NCBI RefSeq assembly: GCF_046506625.1
Contig: NZ_JBKFFP010000001.1
Location: 1,085,094-1,149,093, forward strand
DNA length: 64,000 bases
Direction of reading: 5' to 3'
Source of the DNA: Zhengella sedimenti
GTDB lineage: Bacteria; Pseudomonadota; Alphaproteobacteria; Rhizobiales; Rhizobiaceae
How positions within the stretch are numbered: position 1 is the first letter of the stretch; each line of letters begins with the position of its first letter. Position numbers and translations under genes: made by a program. Positions 34,899-46,489 of this stretch are shown here, piece after piece. Below the pieces are notes generated by a model, which was given only the letters and a program-made list of their open reading frames with translations, was not told the origin of the DNA and did not search any database.

Positions 34899-36191
34899 TC
34901 AGCGCCGCCGGATGAAACCGCGCATGCGCTTGCGCACAAGGCGCGCGAGGTTGCGGGTCTCGGTGTAGAGGTGCAGTTGCGCGGCCGTCTGGCGGGCAAG
35001 CCGGTCGGCGCCGGGTGTCAGGCCGACGATGAGCGTGCCGATGGTCCGGCGCTCGCTCCACAGCCGGTCCATCTGCGGATGATCGGGCGCGGCGCAGGAG
35101 TCGGTTATCGCGATGTTGGGATCGTCGAGATGCGTCTTTGTCGCCTCGATCATCAGAAGCGCGCCGGGCGAATAGGCCGACAGCGTCTCGTCATAGGCCG
35201 TCTTCCACGTATAGGCGACGCCGCGTTCGATGTAGACGATGAGGGCCGCGATCGTTTCCCCGTCCAGGGTCAGCGTGTGGACGCGCACCATGTCCTGTTC
35301 GGATAGTCGGTGGACCGCTTCGCGCACGAAGGCGGCCTGGTAGCGGTCAGATGCCAGGGCGGTGCGTTCGCGCCCCTTCCAGCCCATCAGTTCCAGCGTG
35401 AGGAAGGATTCGCAGCCGCGGCGGATGTCGTCGGGATGGCGGGCCACCTGGTATTCCAGGGTTCCCTTCTCGGCGAGCCTGCGCCACAGCCGGCGGTATT
35501 CCCGGAAGTGGTGGGAATTGAGGGAGTTGCGAAGGTAGGTTTCGCCGTCCAGGTCGCTCTTCAGGAAGGCGCGCTCGCGCGTGGCCGCGGTCAGGACCGG
35601 GAGGTTGCGGCCCATCGCTGCTGTCCGCACGATACTGGCGGCCTCGCCGTCCAGAAGCATGTCGGGCAGGACCAGCACGTTCGGCAGTCCGAGCGAGGGG
35701 CGCGTCAGCATGGCCATGAAATCGTCAACGATGCCGACCGGATCGTCGCGGTCGATCAGCGGCGTGCCGAGCGGGCCGTAGGGGCTCGACCAGGCGCGCA
35801 GGATGGCCGGGCCAATGCCGAGGCCGGGGCGTTCGACCGAGTAGGGCAGAAGGAACCGCAGGCGCGAGCGGTGATCGTTCTCGTCGCGCATGACGGCGAG
35901 GAACACTTCCCGGTCTTCCAGCCGCGGCATGGCGGGGGCGAGGAAGCGCGGATTGAAGAAGACGTTCGGTTCGATGCTGCGGGCGGCCAGGTGGTCGAGT
36001 TCCTCCACGAGGTCGAAACCGGCCGATGCCGCGTAGACCGACAGCCGGCGAGGGCTTCCGGGCAGGGTCGCGCCATGCAGCACGTCGAGCGGCAGGTCCC
36101 CGAAGCCGGATCCGCCGACGCCCGCGAGATCGGCGATCAACTGGCCCGACGCGGTGCCGCTGAATTCTTCGAAGAGAGGAATGGCTGCCAT
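34899..36191 (-). CDS. BioF2/CelD-type GNAT acyltransferase
   Basis: The protein has 430 residues. The central and C-terminal part looks like the acetyltransferase_6 (BioF2-like, FemAB-related) domain, with YLRNSLNSHHFREYRRLWRR, GCESFLTLELMGWKGRERT, a conserved W-K segment and the late DSCAAPDHPQMDRLWSERR. Such proteins occur in exopolysaccharide and cellulose loci, where they probably acylate surface sugars or lipids. It starts 1 base after the flippase-like gene's stop, so the two form an operon. The acceptor cannot be read from the sequence. Confidence 0.78.
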   Translation of the reverse strand: MAAIPLFEEFSGTASGQLIADLAGVGGSGFGDLPLDVLHGATLPGSPRRLSVYAASAGFDLVEELDHLAARSIEPNVFFNPRFLAPAMPRLEDREVFLAVMRDENDHRSRLRFLLPYSVERPGLGIGPAILRAWSSPYGPLGTPLIDRDDPVGIVDDFMAMLTRPSLGLPNVLVLPDMLLDGEAASIVRTAAMGRNLPVLTAATRERAFLKSDLDGETYLRNSLNSHHFREYRRLWRRLAEKGTLEYQVARHPDDIRRGCESFLTLELMGWKGRERTALASDRYQAAFVREAVHRLSEQDMVRVHTLTLDGETIAALIVYIERGVAYTWKTAYDETLSAYSPGALLMIEATKTHLDDPNIAITDSCAAPDHPQMDRLWSERRTIGTLIVGLTPGADRLARQTAAQLHLYTETRNLARLVRKRMRGFIRRR

Positions 36192-36192
36192 G

Positions 36193-37605
36193 TCAGGCTT
36201 TCCCCCGTGACCAGTTGGCGGGCAGGGCGACGAACATGAAAATGCCGTGGCGGCGCCAGACGGTGTGAATGAGCAACAACGCCTCCACGCTCATGGCGAT
36301 GGCGGTTGCGATGGCCGCGCCCCAAAGCCCCCAGACCGGCAGGAAAAGGACGTTGAGCACGATATTGGTCGTCAGTGCAACACCGTAGACCGCGGCGCAA
36401 GCGGTCTGGTTGCCGGTCATGGTGAGCAGGCTCTCGGCCGGCCCGACCGAGGCGCGGGCCACGACACCGAGCACCAGGACGAACAGCATCGGGTATCCGG
36501 CGGTGAATTCCTCGCCGAAAAGCCCGAGCAGGAAATGCCCCGACAGGAGGATCGCGCCGGCCATGGCGACGGATGGCCAGAAGGTCCAGTGGACGGTTTC
36601 ACGGGCGAAGGTCCCCAGCCTGGTGGCGTCCGGATCGTTTGCCAGCGTGGCGAAACGCTGCGCGGCCCCCGCCTTGACGGCGAAATAGACGAAATGGACC
36701 AGCGCGAGGATCTTGACCGCGGCATAGTAGATGGCGACATCGTGAGGTTCGAGATAGCGTCCGACCATCAGCACGTCGGCATTGGTCATCAGGAAGAAGA
36801 AACCCTCGACGAGGAAGATGGGCAGGGAAATCCTGATCCAGCTCCCCATGTGATAGGCGCGCGGACCATCGGGCACCTCGCGGCCCGCCCAGGCGGTGAC
36901 AAGGACGAGCTGGCCGACCGTGGTGGCGTAGGTCGCCGCTATGGCCGAAACGATGGCCGTGTTGGTATCGGCGGGAAAGCCGGCCAGAAGGGCGGCACCC
37001 ATGAAGGCGAGGATCAGTACCGGGCGGATCAGATATATCGGCGCAAGGGCGGACAGCGCCCAGGCATGCGCGCGCGAAATGCCCTGCAACACGTCGGACA
37101 GCGCGATCATCGGCAGGCAGACAAGGCCGAGCCAGAACGGAACGATGTAGTAGCTCTCGATGCGGTCGGCGAAAAACCATACGCCGGCGATCCCCAGGGC
37201 GGCGAGCGCCGATGCGGCGAGAATGGCGACGAGCCGGCTTGCCAGCGTGATGCCGCGCAGGCTGTCCAGGTCGCCGCTGGCCCGGTATTCGGGCAGGAAA
37301 CGGATGATCGAGGTGTGAAAGCCGAAGCAGGATATGTTTCCGGCGATGATCATCGTGACCCAGACCAGAACAAAGATGCCGTAGTCGAAGCTGCCCATCC
37401 AGCGGGCCAGCAGCACCTGGGAGACGAAGGCCAGTGCGGCCGATACGATGCGGATGGCAAAGGCGATCAGCGACATGCGGCTGGCCTTGCCGCGTTCGTC
37501 GGCGGCGAAGACCAGTTCGTCGAAGCGGTCCGCGAGCGGACGCGCCCGGATGGCGAGCGGCCCCGGCAAGATGCGTTCGGTTGTGGCGGCGGCGGAGAAG
37601 CGCAC
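36193..37605 (-). CDS. Wzx-like polysaccharide flippase (MOP superfamily)
   Basis: The protein has about 470 residues and 12-14 membrane segments, with MSLIAFAIRIVSAALAFVSQ at helix 1 and IIRFLPEYRASGDLD, which is typical of O-antigen and polysaccharide flippases. The frame opens further upstream (37683), but the GTG at 37605 has an AAAGGGAACAGG site and avoids an unusual leader, so the start is uncertain. It pairs with the BioF2-type acyltransferase. No glycosyltransferase genes are nearby, so it may act on a glycolipid made elsewhere. Confidence 0.78.
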   Translation of the reverse strand: MRFSAAATTERILPGPLAIRARPLADRFDELVFAADERGKASRMSLIAFAIRIVSAALAFVSQVLLARWMGSFDYGIFVLVWVTMIIAGNISCFGFHTSIIRFLPEYRASGDLDSLRGITLASRLVAILAASALAALGIAGVWFFADRIESYYIVPFWLGLVCLPMIALSDVLQGISRAHAWALSALAPIYLIRPVLILAFMGAALLAGFPADTNTAIVSAIAATYATTVGQLVLVTAWAGREVPDGPRAYHMGSWIRISLPIFLVEGFFFLMTNADVLMVGRYLEPHDVAIYYAAVKILALVHFVYFAVKAGAAQRFATLANDPDATRLGTFARETVHWTFWPSVAMAGAILLSGHFLLGLFGEEFTAGYPMLFVLVLGVVARASVGPAESLLTMTGNQTACAAVYGVALTTNIVLNVLFLPVWGLWGAAIATAIAMSVEALLLIHTVWRRHGIFMFVALPANWSRGKA

Positions 37606-37836
37606 CCCTGTTCCCTTTGATCCCGATGTCCCGTCTCCATTTAGCAATGAGACTTTAAGAAACAGTTGGCCCGGCGGCCTCAAGCGATGCCGGCAGCCCG
37701 CAAGACCGCCTTGCCGACCGGCGCTGTCGATCGACCCGAGAACATGAACTGCGAATGAATGGCCCGGTCCGGCTGTGTTCAGCGTGGCCCGTCCATCATG
37801 CGGTCATTGGAAGCCGATCAACCAGGGAGAACCACC

Positions 37837-38283
37837 ATGACCCAGCAGACCACGAACCTGAACCGCCGCTCCTTCTTCGCCCGTTTCGCCGCACCGGCGC
37901 TGATTGCGGCGGCTGCCGTGACCGTTGCGCCCGCCGTCATCCCGTCCGGTGCCGAGGCCGCGTCGCAGGCCTACCGGGACGGTTACCGGGAAGGCAAGCG
38001 GATCGGCCGCGAACACGGTTACACCGATGGCTACAAGGGCGCCTACAAGGCTTCCTATGTCGATGAACTGATCAACGGGCGTTCCGCCTTCACCACAAAG
38101 AGCACCCGCAGCGCCGACTATGCCCGCGGCTACCGGGTCGGCTACCGGAAGGGCTACATGCTCGGCTACCGGTCCGGCGAGCGCGACGGTTCGCGTCACG
38201 GCCGCGAGGATGCGCGCGAATGGAAAGCCGATCTGCGCGACAAGATGCGCACGTGCATGCGGACCGGCCGCTGCGACTTCTGA
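37837..38283 (+). CDS. Exported protein made of G-x3 repeats
   Basis: The protein has 148 residues. The N-terminus has a twin-arginine-like signal (NRRSFFARFAAPALIAAA) ending near PSGAEA. The mature part holds two runs with glycine at every fourth position and mostly tyrosine next to it: about residues 47-70 (GYREGKRIGREHGYTDGYKG) and 94-126 (GYRVGYRKGYMLGYRSGERD, continuing with GSRHGRED). It ends with two cysteines (MRTCMRTGRC). Such spacing gives a helix with a glycine-smooth face, suited to tight helix packing. I do not recognise a characterised family. The ATG at 37837 is preceded by AGGGAG, and a strong terminator follows the stop. Confidence 0.75.
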   Translation: MTQQTTNLNRRSFFARFAAPALIAAAAVTVAPAVIPSGAEAASQAYRDGYREGKRIGREHGYTDGYKGAYKASYVDELINGRSAFTTKSTRSADYARGYRVGYRKGYMLGYRSGERDGSRHGREDAREWKADLRDKMRTCMRTGRCDF

Positions 38284-38307
38284 GCCGCACCTGCATTCCA
38301 CAAAGGA

Positions 38308-38342
38308 AGACCGGCGCCACAACCGCGGCGCCGGTCTTTTTT
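38308..38342 (+). terminator. Rho-independent terminator
   Basis: AGACCGGCGCC (38308-38318) and GGCGCCGGTCT (38327-38337) form a perfect 11-bp stem with an 8-base loop, followed by a run of six T (38337-38342). It ends the G-x3 repeat gene and lies 20 bases past the convergent secA stop, so it may serve both directions. Confidence 0.9.
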
Positions 38343-38362
38343 CATTCCGTTACAGGATCATG

Positions 38363-41092
<2,730 letters not shown>

Positions 41093-41349
41093 GTCGGTCC
41101 TCTCAATCTCGATCATCCGGCCCTGGCCGGAGCCGGTTAGGGGCGGCAGGCCGGACAGCCTTCCAGGACAAGGCGGGACGGCATTGCGCCGGGCCATGCG
41201 CGAAACTGGTTCTGGACGCACGGTCGCAGGACAGATAAGAGGGGGCAGATGCGATGTCAACGCCGCCGGCGCGCGGCGCTGCATGCCAAATTCGGCCACA
41301 ATTGCCGGTTCTTCCGGGCCGGCAAAGATCCCATTCGGAGTTATCTGAC

Positions 41350-42207
41350 ATGCCTGTTTCGTTCAGCCGCCTCACCGCCGGCCTCTCGGCCGCCATCCTT
41401 GCCGCCGGTCTGCTCGCAGCGCCGGTCCTGGCAGCGGAAGATACCGTGGTGGCCACTGTCGACGGCATGGAAATCACCGAATCCGACCTGTCGCTCGCCA
41501 TTGCCAATCTCGACCAGCAATTCGCCCGGCTGCCGGAAGACCAGCGCCGCGGCGCTGCCCTGTCCGCCCTCATCGAGATCCGGCTTCTGGCGCAGAAGGC
41601 GCGCGAGAAGGGATACGACAAGGATGCCGGTTTCCAGAACCGGATGGCTTTCCTGGCCAACCGCGCCCTTCATTCGGAATATGTCGAGAAGGAAGTCGCC
41701 GCGGCCGTCACCGACGAGATGGTGCGGGCGCGCTATGACAAGGAACTGGCCGACACGCCGCCCTCCAACGAGATCCGCGCACGTCACATCCTCGTGAAGA
41801 CGAAGGAAGAGGCCGAGTCGATCATCAAGGAGCTGGACGGCGGCGCCGATTTCGCGGAGCTCGCCAAGGCGAAGTCGACCGGCCCGTCGGGGCCGAACGG
41901 CGGCGACCTGGGTTATTTCCAGCAGGGCCAGATGGTGCCGGAATTCGAGACGGCGGCCTACGGGCTGGATGTCGGTGCCCATTCGGCGGAGCCCGTGCAG
42001 ACGCAGTTCGGCTGGCATGTCATCAAGGTCGAAGACAAGCGCGCGGTGCAGCCGCCGGCCTTCGACGACGTGAAGGAGCAGGTGCGCTCGGCGCTGCTGC
42101 GCGAAACCTATTTCGAAATGGTGGCGAAGCTGCGCGAGGGTGCCAAGGTGGACGTCGCCGACGAAACGCTCAAGAGCGTCGTCGAGCAGATGGACAAGGC
42201 CGAATAA
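41350..42207 (+). CDS. Parvulin-type peptidylprolyl isomerase, exported
   Basis: The protein has 285 residues with a Sec signal peptide (LTAGLSAAILAAGLLAAPVLAAE), an N-terminal SurA-like helical region and a rotamase domain (NEIRARHILVKTKEEAESII, then GPNGGDLGYFQQGQMVPEFE and QTQFGWHVIKVED). It helps periplasmic or outer-membrane proteins fold. It is divergent from secA and 41 bases before argJ, an arrangement common in rhizobia. A lipobox is not visible, so it is probably soluble. Confidence 0.92.
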   Translation: MPVSFSRLTAGLSAAILAAGLLAAPVLAAEDTVVATVDGMEITESDLSLAIANLDQQFARLPEDQRRGAALSALIEIRLLAQKAREKGYDKDAGFQNRMAFLANRALHSEYVEKEVAAAVTDEMVRARYDKELADTPPSNEIRARHILVKTKEEAESIIKELDGGADFAELAKAKSTGPSGPNGGDLGYFQQGQMVPEFETAAYGLDVGAHSAEPVQTQFGWHVIKVEDKRAVQPPAFDDVKEQVRSALLRETYFEMVAKLREGAKVDVADETLKSVVEQMDKAE

Positions 42208-42248
42208 CCGGGCCGAGCAACCAGCAAGACGTTCGGAGCGCTGCATCC

Positions 42249-43490
42249 ATGTCCACTTCCGTTTCCCCGCTCGCGCCGAAGGTCCGGCCCGACATGCCGG
42301 TCATCGACGGCGTCGCCGTGGCGACAGCGGCCGCAGGCATCAAGTACAAGGGCCGCACCGACCTCATGGTCATGACATTCGCGCCGGGCACGGAGGTGGC
42401 TGGCGTGTTCACGCGGTCGAAATGCCCGTCGGCGCCGGTGGATTTCTGCCGGGCAAACCTGCCGCACGGACAGGCGCGCATCCTCGTCGTCAATTCCGGA
42501 AACGCGAATGCGTTTACCGGGCGCAAGGGCCGGGAAGCGACCGCCATGACGGCGTCCGCCGCCGCTGCCGCCGCCGGTTGCGGCGAGAACGAGGTCTTCC
42601 TCGCGTCGACCGGCGTCATCGGCGAACCGCTGGCCGCGGAGAAGTTCACGGGCCTGCTTTCGGACCTGGCGGCGAAGGCCGTGGCGGATGGCTGGCACGG
42701 CGCCGGCGAGGCCATCATGACCACCGACACCTTCCCCAAATACGCCACCGCGACGGTGGATCTCGGCGGGGTGCCGGTGACCATCAACGGCATTGCAAAG
42801 GGCGCGGGCATGATCGCGCCGGACATGGCGACGATGCTCAGCTTCATTGCCACGGACGCGCCCATCGAGTCGGCGGCGCTGCAGGCCATGCTGTCGTCCG
42901 CGACGGGGCCGACGTTCAATTCGGTGACGGTTGATTCCGACACCTCGACCAGCGACACGCTGCTGCTGTTTGCCACCGGCAAGGCGGAAGGTCGTGGCGC
43001 GCCGCGCATCGCCGATCCCGCCGACGGCCGCCTGGAGGCGTTCCGCGAGGGGCTCTTCACGGTCATGCAGGACCTGGCGATGCAGGTCGTGCGCGACGGT
43101 GAGGGCGCGCGCAAGTTCATCGAGGTGCAGGTCACGGGGGCCGAAAGCGATGCCTCCGCCCGGCGCATCGCCCTTTCGATCGCCAATTCGCCGCTGGTCA
43201 AGACCGCTGCGGCGGGCGAGGACGCCAACTGGGGCCGCGTCGTCATGGCCGTGGGCAAGGCCGGCGAACCGGCCGACCGCGACCGGCTGGACATCTGGTT
43301 CGGCGGCATGAGGCTTGCCCATCACGGCGAACGCGATCCGGATTATTCGGAAGAAAAGGCCTCCGCCTACATGAAGAACGACGAGATCGTGATCCGGGCG
43401 GACATCGGTCTTGGCAACGGCAATGCAACGGTCTGGACGTGTGACCTGACCAAGGAATATGTCGCCATCAACGGCGACTACAGGAGCTGA
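42249..43490 (+). CDS. argJ: Bifunctional ornithine acetyltransferase / N-acetylglutamate synthase
   Basis: The 413-residue ArgJ makes ornithine by moving the acetyl group from acetylornithine to glutamate, which closes the cyclic arginine pathway. The autoprocessing site KGAGMIAPDMATMLSF has the nucleophilic threonine near residue 195 that begins the beta chain. Other marks are VVNSGNANAFTG and the C-terminal WTCDLTKEYVAINGDYRS. The next gene begins 7 bases after its stop. Confidence 0.96.
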   Translation: MSTSVSPLAPKVRPDMPVIDGVAVATAAAGIKYKGRTDLMVMTFAPGTEVAGVFTRSKCPSAPVDFCRANLPHGQARILVVNSGNANAFTGRKGREATAMTASAAAAAAGCGENEVFLASTGVIGEPLAAEKFTGLLSDLAAKAVADGWHGAGEAIMTTDTFPKYATATVDLGGVPVTINGIAKGAGMIAPDMATMLSFIATDAPIESAALQAMLSSATGPTFNSVTVDSDTSTSDTLLLFATGKAEGRGAPRIADPADGRLEAFREGLFTVMQDLAMQVVRDGEGARKFIEVQVTGAESDASARRIALSIANSPLVKTAAAGEDANWGRVVMAVGKAGEPADRDRLDIWFGGMRLAHHGERDPDYSEEKASAYMKNDEIVIRADIGLGNGNATVWTCDLTKEYVAINGDYRS

Positions 43491-43497
43491 GCGCGGG

Positions 43498-44286
43498 GTG
43501 GACGGACCGGTGAGACGCATGGCGCCGGAAGACCTTGGAATCGTCAGGCGGTTCGAGGCGGCGGGCTTCCGGGCCTGGCCGGCCACATCCATCCAGTATG
43601 ACGGAACCTGGGCCATCCGCCTGACCGCGAGCCATCCGGCCAAGCGGCTGAACTCGATCAACCCGCTCGATCCGGCCGATGTGCGCGACATTACCGGGCG
43701 CATCGCCCGTGCTGCGCCGCGGTTCGAGGCCTATGGCCGCGATCTCGTGCTGCGGTTGTCGCCACTGGCTGGCGAGGAACTGACCCAGTGGTGCAACGAG
43801 CAGGGCTGGGAACGGTTCGGCGAATCCATCGTGATGATCGCCGACATCGCGGCGATAGCCTTGGACGGCACGCTGGACCAGTTGCCGGTACGCGATGTCG
43901 CCCGCTTCTCTGCCGCCCACCTGGCCGTGCGCGGTCTCGGAACCTCGATGCGGGCCGGCATCTCGGAAGTCGTGAATGCCATCGAACCGGAAACCGGGCT
44001 TTTCCTCGCGGAGAAGGACGCAAAGCCGGTGACAACGGCGATCTGCGTGCATGACGGGGACCTGGCAGGGCTGTTCGAGGTGGCGACGGCAGCGGCGTTT
44101 CGCGGCCAGGGCCATGCCCGCAACACGGTTCTCTCGGCGCTCAAATGGGCGCGCCTGCGTGGTGCCAGAACAGCCTGGCTGCAGGTCGAGACCGGCAATT
44201 ACCCGGCCGTCGCGCTTTACACCAGCCTCGGGTTCCGGACGCTCTATTTCTATCACTACCGCAAGCCGGCGGGGGAACTGCGATGA
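43498..44286 (+). CDS. GNAT-family N-acetyltransferase
   Basis: The 262-residue protein has its acetyl-CoA domain in the C-terminal half: EVATAAAFRGQGHARNTVLSALKWA and the GNYPAVALYTSLGFRTLYFYHY end. The N-terminal half is a second, degenerate GNAT-like domain. The GTG at 43498 comes 7 bases after the argJ stop with AGGAGC just upstream; a longer frame overlaps argJ. It overlaps mutT (ATGA), so argJ, this gene and mutT form one unit. The substrate is unknown. Confidence 0.85.
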   Translation: MDGPVRRMAPEDLGIVRRFEAAGFRAWPATSIQYDGTWAIRLTASHPAKRLNSINPLDPADVRDITGRIARAAPRFEAYGRDLVLRLSPLAGEELTQWCNEQGWERFGESIVMIADIAAIALDGTLDQLPVRDVARFSAAHLAVRGLGTSMRAGISEVVNAIEPETGLFLAEKDAKPVTTAICVHDGDLAGLFEVATAAAFRGQGHARNTVLSALKWARLRGARTAWLQVETGNYPAVALYTSLGFRTLYFYHYRKPAGELR

Positions 44287-44699
44287 ACGCGCCCCGGTCC
44301 CGGCGTATCCTGCTGGTCGCTGCCTGCGCGCTGGTCGATGCCGATGGACGCGTGCTGCTGACGCAGCGCCCGGAAGGCAAGGCGCTTGCCGGCCTCTGGG
44401 AGTTTCCCGGCGGCAAGGTGGAACCGGGCGAGACGCCGGAGGAAACCCTGATCCGGGAACTGGAGGAGGAAATCGGCGTGCGCACGAAGGCCGCATGCCT
44501 GGCGCCGCTGACCTTTGCCAGCCACAGTTACGAGGATTTCCACCTGTTGATGCCGCTCTATGTCTGCCGGCGGTACGAAGGGCACCCGTCCGGGCTGGAA
44601 GGCCAGGCGATCAAATGGGTGCGCCCGCGCGACATGCGCAACTATCCCATGCCGCCCGCGGACGAACCGCTGATCCCCTATCTGGTCGATCTGCTCTAG
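44283..44699 (+). CDS. mutT: 8-oxo-dGTP diphosphatase (MutT)
   Basis: The 138-residue Nudix hydrolase has the full box GGKVEPGETPEETLIRELEE followed by EIGV, and the LLTQRPEGKALAGLWEFPGG strand typical of MutT. It removes oxidised guanine nucleotides. The start overlaps the GNAT stop codon. Two perfect hairpins follow (44727-44747 and 44750-44766) and probably end the argJ operon. Confidence 0.93.
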   Translation: MNAPRSRRILLVAACALVDADGRVLLTQRPEGKALAGLWEFPGGKVEPGETPEETLIRELEEEIGVRTKAACLAPLTFASHSYEDFHLLMPLYVCRRYEGHPSGLEGQAIKWVRPRDMRNYPMPPADEPLIPYLVDLL

Positions 44700-44726
44700 G
44701 GCATCCCCGCTTTTCCCTGAAACACC

Positions 44727-44766
44727 CCACCGGGTTGTTTCCGGTGGCTGCCGGCGTGAAGCCGGC
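44727..44766 (+). terminator. Tandem hairpins after mutT
   Basis: CCACCGG/CCGGTGG (44727-44733, 44741-44747, 7-base loop) and GCCGGC/GCCGGC (44750-44755, 44761-44766) are two perfect stems within 70 bases of the mutT stop. No T-tract follows, so Rho-independent termination is only possible. Confidence 0.4.
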
Positions 44767-44911
44767 ATCCGTGCAGGCCGGAACCGGACAAGACGGGGAG
44801 CGCAAGGAAACGTCCGATTTATCGTTAATCGATCGTTTAGCCATCGATGTCATGGTCGAGACGGGACGCGCATGGCGCGAGGTGGTTCTGTTAGTGGCTG
44901 GGGGTTTCGAC

Positions 44912-45229
44912 ATGGCCGAGAGTTCAGACTGGTATTCGATGAGGGGCACCGTGCGCAACAGCGCCAGCGCGGCGGGGATGGGCGTCCTGCGCATCGTTCT
45001 CCTGTTCGGGTCTGCGGCGGCGGCACTCGCGGTGATCCTCACGCCGGTCGCGGAAAACCATGTGCGCACGCTTGCCCAGCGCAGCGGCCCGGCGGGCCTC
45101 GACCGCATGGCGACCGGCTCCATCGCGCCATACAGCAATACCTATGTGGTAAGGCGTTCCGTGCTGCAGGATGCACCTGATTCCGTTTGCATCATCCGGA
45201 ACAACGGCGTGCGATCGGGCGACTGCTGA
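44912..45229 (+). CDS. Small single-helix membrane protein
   Basis: The 105-residue protein has one hydrophobic segment (GVLRIVLLFGSAAAALAVILTP, about residues 26-47) and a periplasmic tail with two cysteines (VCIIRN and the final GDC). No strong ribosome-binding site precedes the ATG at 44912. I do not recognise a characterised family. It lies 123 bases upstream of the Flp pilin. A TTAA-N7-TTTA sequence at 44825-44839 resembles a CtrA box. Confidence 0.6.
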   Translation: MAESSDWYSMRGTVRNSASAAGMGVLRIVLLFGSAAAALAVILTPVAENHVRTLAQRSGPAGLDRMATGSIAPYSNTYVVRRSVLQDAPDSVCIIRNNGVRSGDC

Positions 45230-45352
45230 CGGCGATTGCGGAACGGCAGAGCGAAAGACAACCACAAATTGCTTTTTTGTTAACCTTGTGCGTTAGCGGT
45301 AATTAAAGTCCGTGCTGCTAATATTTCTGGGATCGAGGATCGCAAGAACTGG

Positions 45353-45517
45353 ATGGCGCGCATGTTCAAGAGATTTCTGAAAGATGAAAAAGGGACGACA
45401 GCCATCGAGTATGCGCTGATTGCGTCAATCATCTCGATCGCGATCTTTTCTGCCGCCGCGTCCGTCGGGACGAGCGTCAATTCCAGCATGCAGCCGGTCT
45501 CGGACAAGCTGCAGTAG
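45353..45517 (+). CDS. flp: Flp-family type IVb pilin
   Basis: This 54-residue pilin has a short basic leader (MARMFKRFLKDEKG), then the processing site G/TTAIEYALIA with the conserved glutamate five residues after the cut, and one hydrophobic helix to about residue 40. A second ATG at 45362 would also give a normal leader, so the start is uncertain by three codons. No tad/cpa secretion genes are in the window; the pilus machinery must be elsewhere. It converges on the methyltransferase gene, with stops 7 bases apart. Confidence 0.9.
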   Translation: MARMFKRFLKDEKGTTAIEYALIASIISIAIFSAAASVGTSVNSSMQPVSDKLQ

Positions 45518-45524
45518 CGCGGCT

Positions 45525-46397
45525 TCATTTTCCCTGACGTCCAAGGACCTCGGCCAGCGAGTGGCTTGCGGTGCCTGGCCTGAGCGGTTTCTGCTGCGAG
45601 GGGTCCGGCGCCCATCCCGACAGCCAGACGATCGAGAACGTCGCCCGGATGCGTCCGTCCGGGTCGCTGAAGCGTTCGGCGTAGATCTGCATTGCGCGGG
45701 CCAGCACGTCCCTGCGCAAGGGCTTGCGGCTCCGGCTTGACAGCGCATTTGTCGCGCCCATGGCGCGCAGGTCGCGCAACAGGGCCAGAGGGTTCGCGTA
45801 GCGCACGGTCAGGCTTTCGAAATCGGTGACAGGCAGGGCGAAACCCGCCCTTTGCAGCAGGGCGCCGGCGGCGCGCACGTCCGCGAACGGATGGACGCGG
45901 GGCGCGGCGCCGCCGGTGAGTTCGGTCTCGGCGGCCAGAACGCTCTCGCGCAGTTCCGCCAGCGTGCCGGTTCCGGCCATCGCGCCGAGAAACAGGCCGT
46001 CGGGCCTTAGCGCATGGCGGATCTGGGCCAGCAAGCCTGGTGTGTCGTTGACATCGTGGAGGCTCAGCAGGCTCACCGCCAGGTCGAGGCTTGCCGGTTC
46101 GAGGCCCAGCGTTTCCGGGCCAGCCGTCACGGTGTCCGCCCGGTGGGCAGGGAAAAGAGCGTCGGCTTCCACCGAAACAATGTCCCCGGCCTTTCCGGAC
46201 GCTACGAGTGCCTCGCGGGCATGGCCGGTCAGGCAGTGCAGGACGCCCGCCCGGGTGAAGGTCCGGCCCGTGGTGGACAGGCGCAGGGCAAGATCCTGCG
46301 CCGCATGGCGCATCAGGAAATCGGCGCCTTCAACCGGATCGCGGAAAGCGCGGCGGCGCCGGGCAAGGACCTGTTCGGTGTCGAAGACGGTTTGCAT
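45525..46397 (-). CDS. SAM-dependent methyltransferase-like protein (BioC/NDUFAF5 type)
   Basis: The protein has 290 residues. A degenerate class I methyltransferase fold is visible: ASLDLAVSLLSLHDVNDTPG, LRPDGLFLGAMAGTGTLAELRE and a late FSIVWLSGWAPDPSQQKPLRPG tail. It matches the alphaproteobacterial relatives of mitochondrial NDUFAF5, which modifies complex I. The start at 46397 (MQTVFDTEQVLARRRRAF) is typical; the frame opens at 46442. It is divergent from comF, again the usual rhizobial order. Confidence 0.82.
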   Translation of the reverse strand: MQTVFDTEQVLARRRRAFRDPVEGADFLMRHAAQDLALRLSTTGRTFTRAGVLHCLTGHAREALVASGKAGDIVSVEADALFPAHRADTVTAGPETLGLEPASLDLAVSLLSLHDVNDTPGLLAQIRHALRPDGLFLGAMAGTGTLAELRESVLAAETELTGGAAPRVHPFADVRAAGALLQRAGFALPVTDFESLTVRYANPLALLRDLRAMGATNALSSRSRKPLRRDVLARAMQIYAERFSDPDGRIRATFSIVWLSGWAPDPSQQKPLRPGTASHSLAEVLGRQGK

Positions 46398-46489
46398 CGG
46401 GCTGCCTTTGGAGTTGAAGGACGCAATCTTCACGTGCATCATGAACTGCCGCCATGGCTCTGGCGCAAGAGGTGGCGGATCGGGGCGGG

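Noticed and set aside
37759..37836. Upstream extension of the G-x3 repeat protein
   Set aside because: The upstream start lacks a ribosome-binding site and would hide the Tat-like signal. The ATG at 37837 follows AGGGAG.
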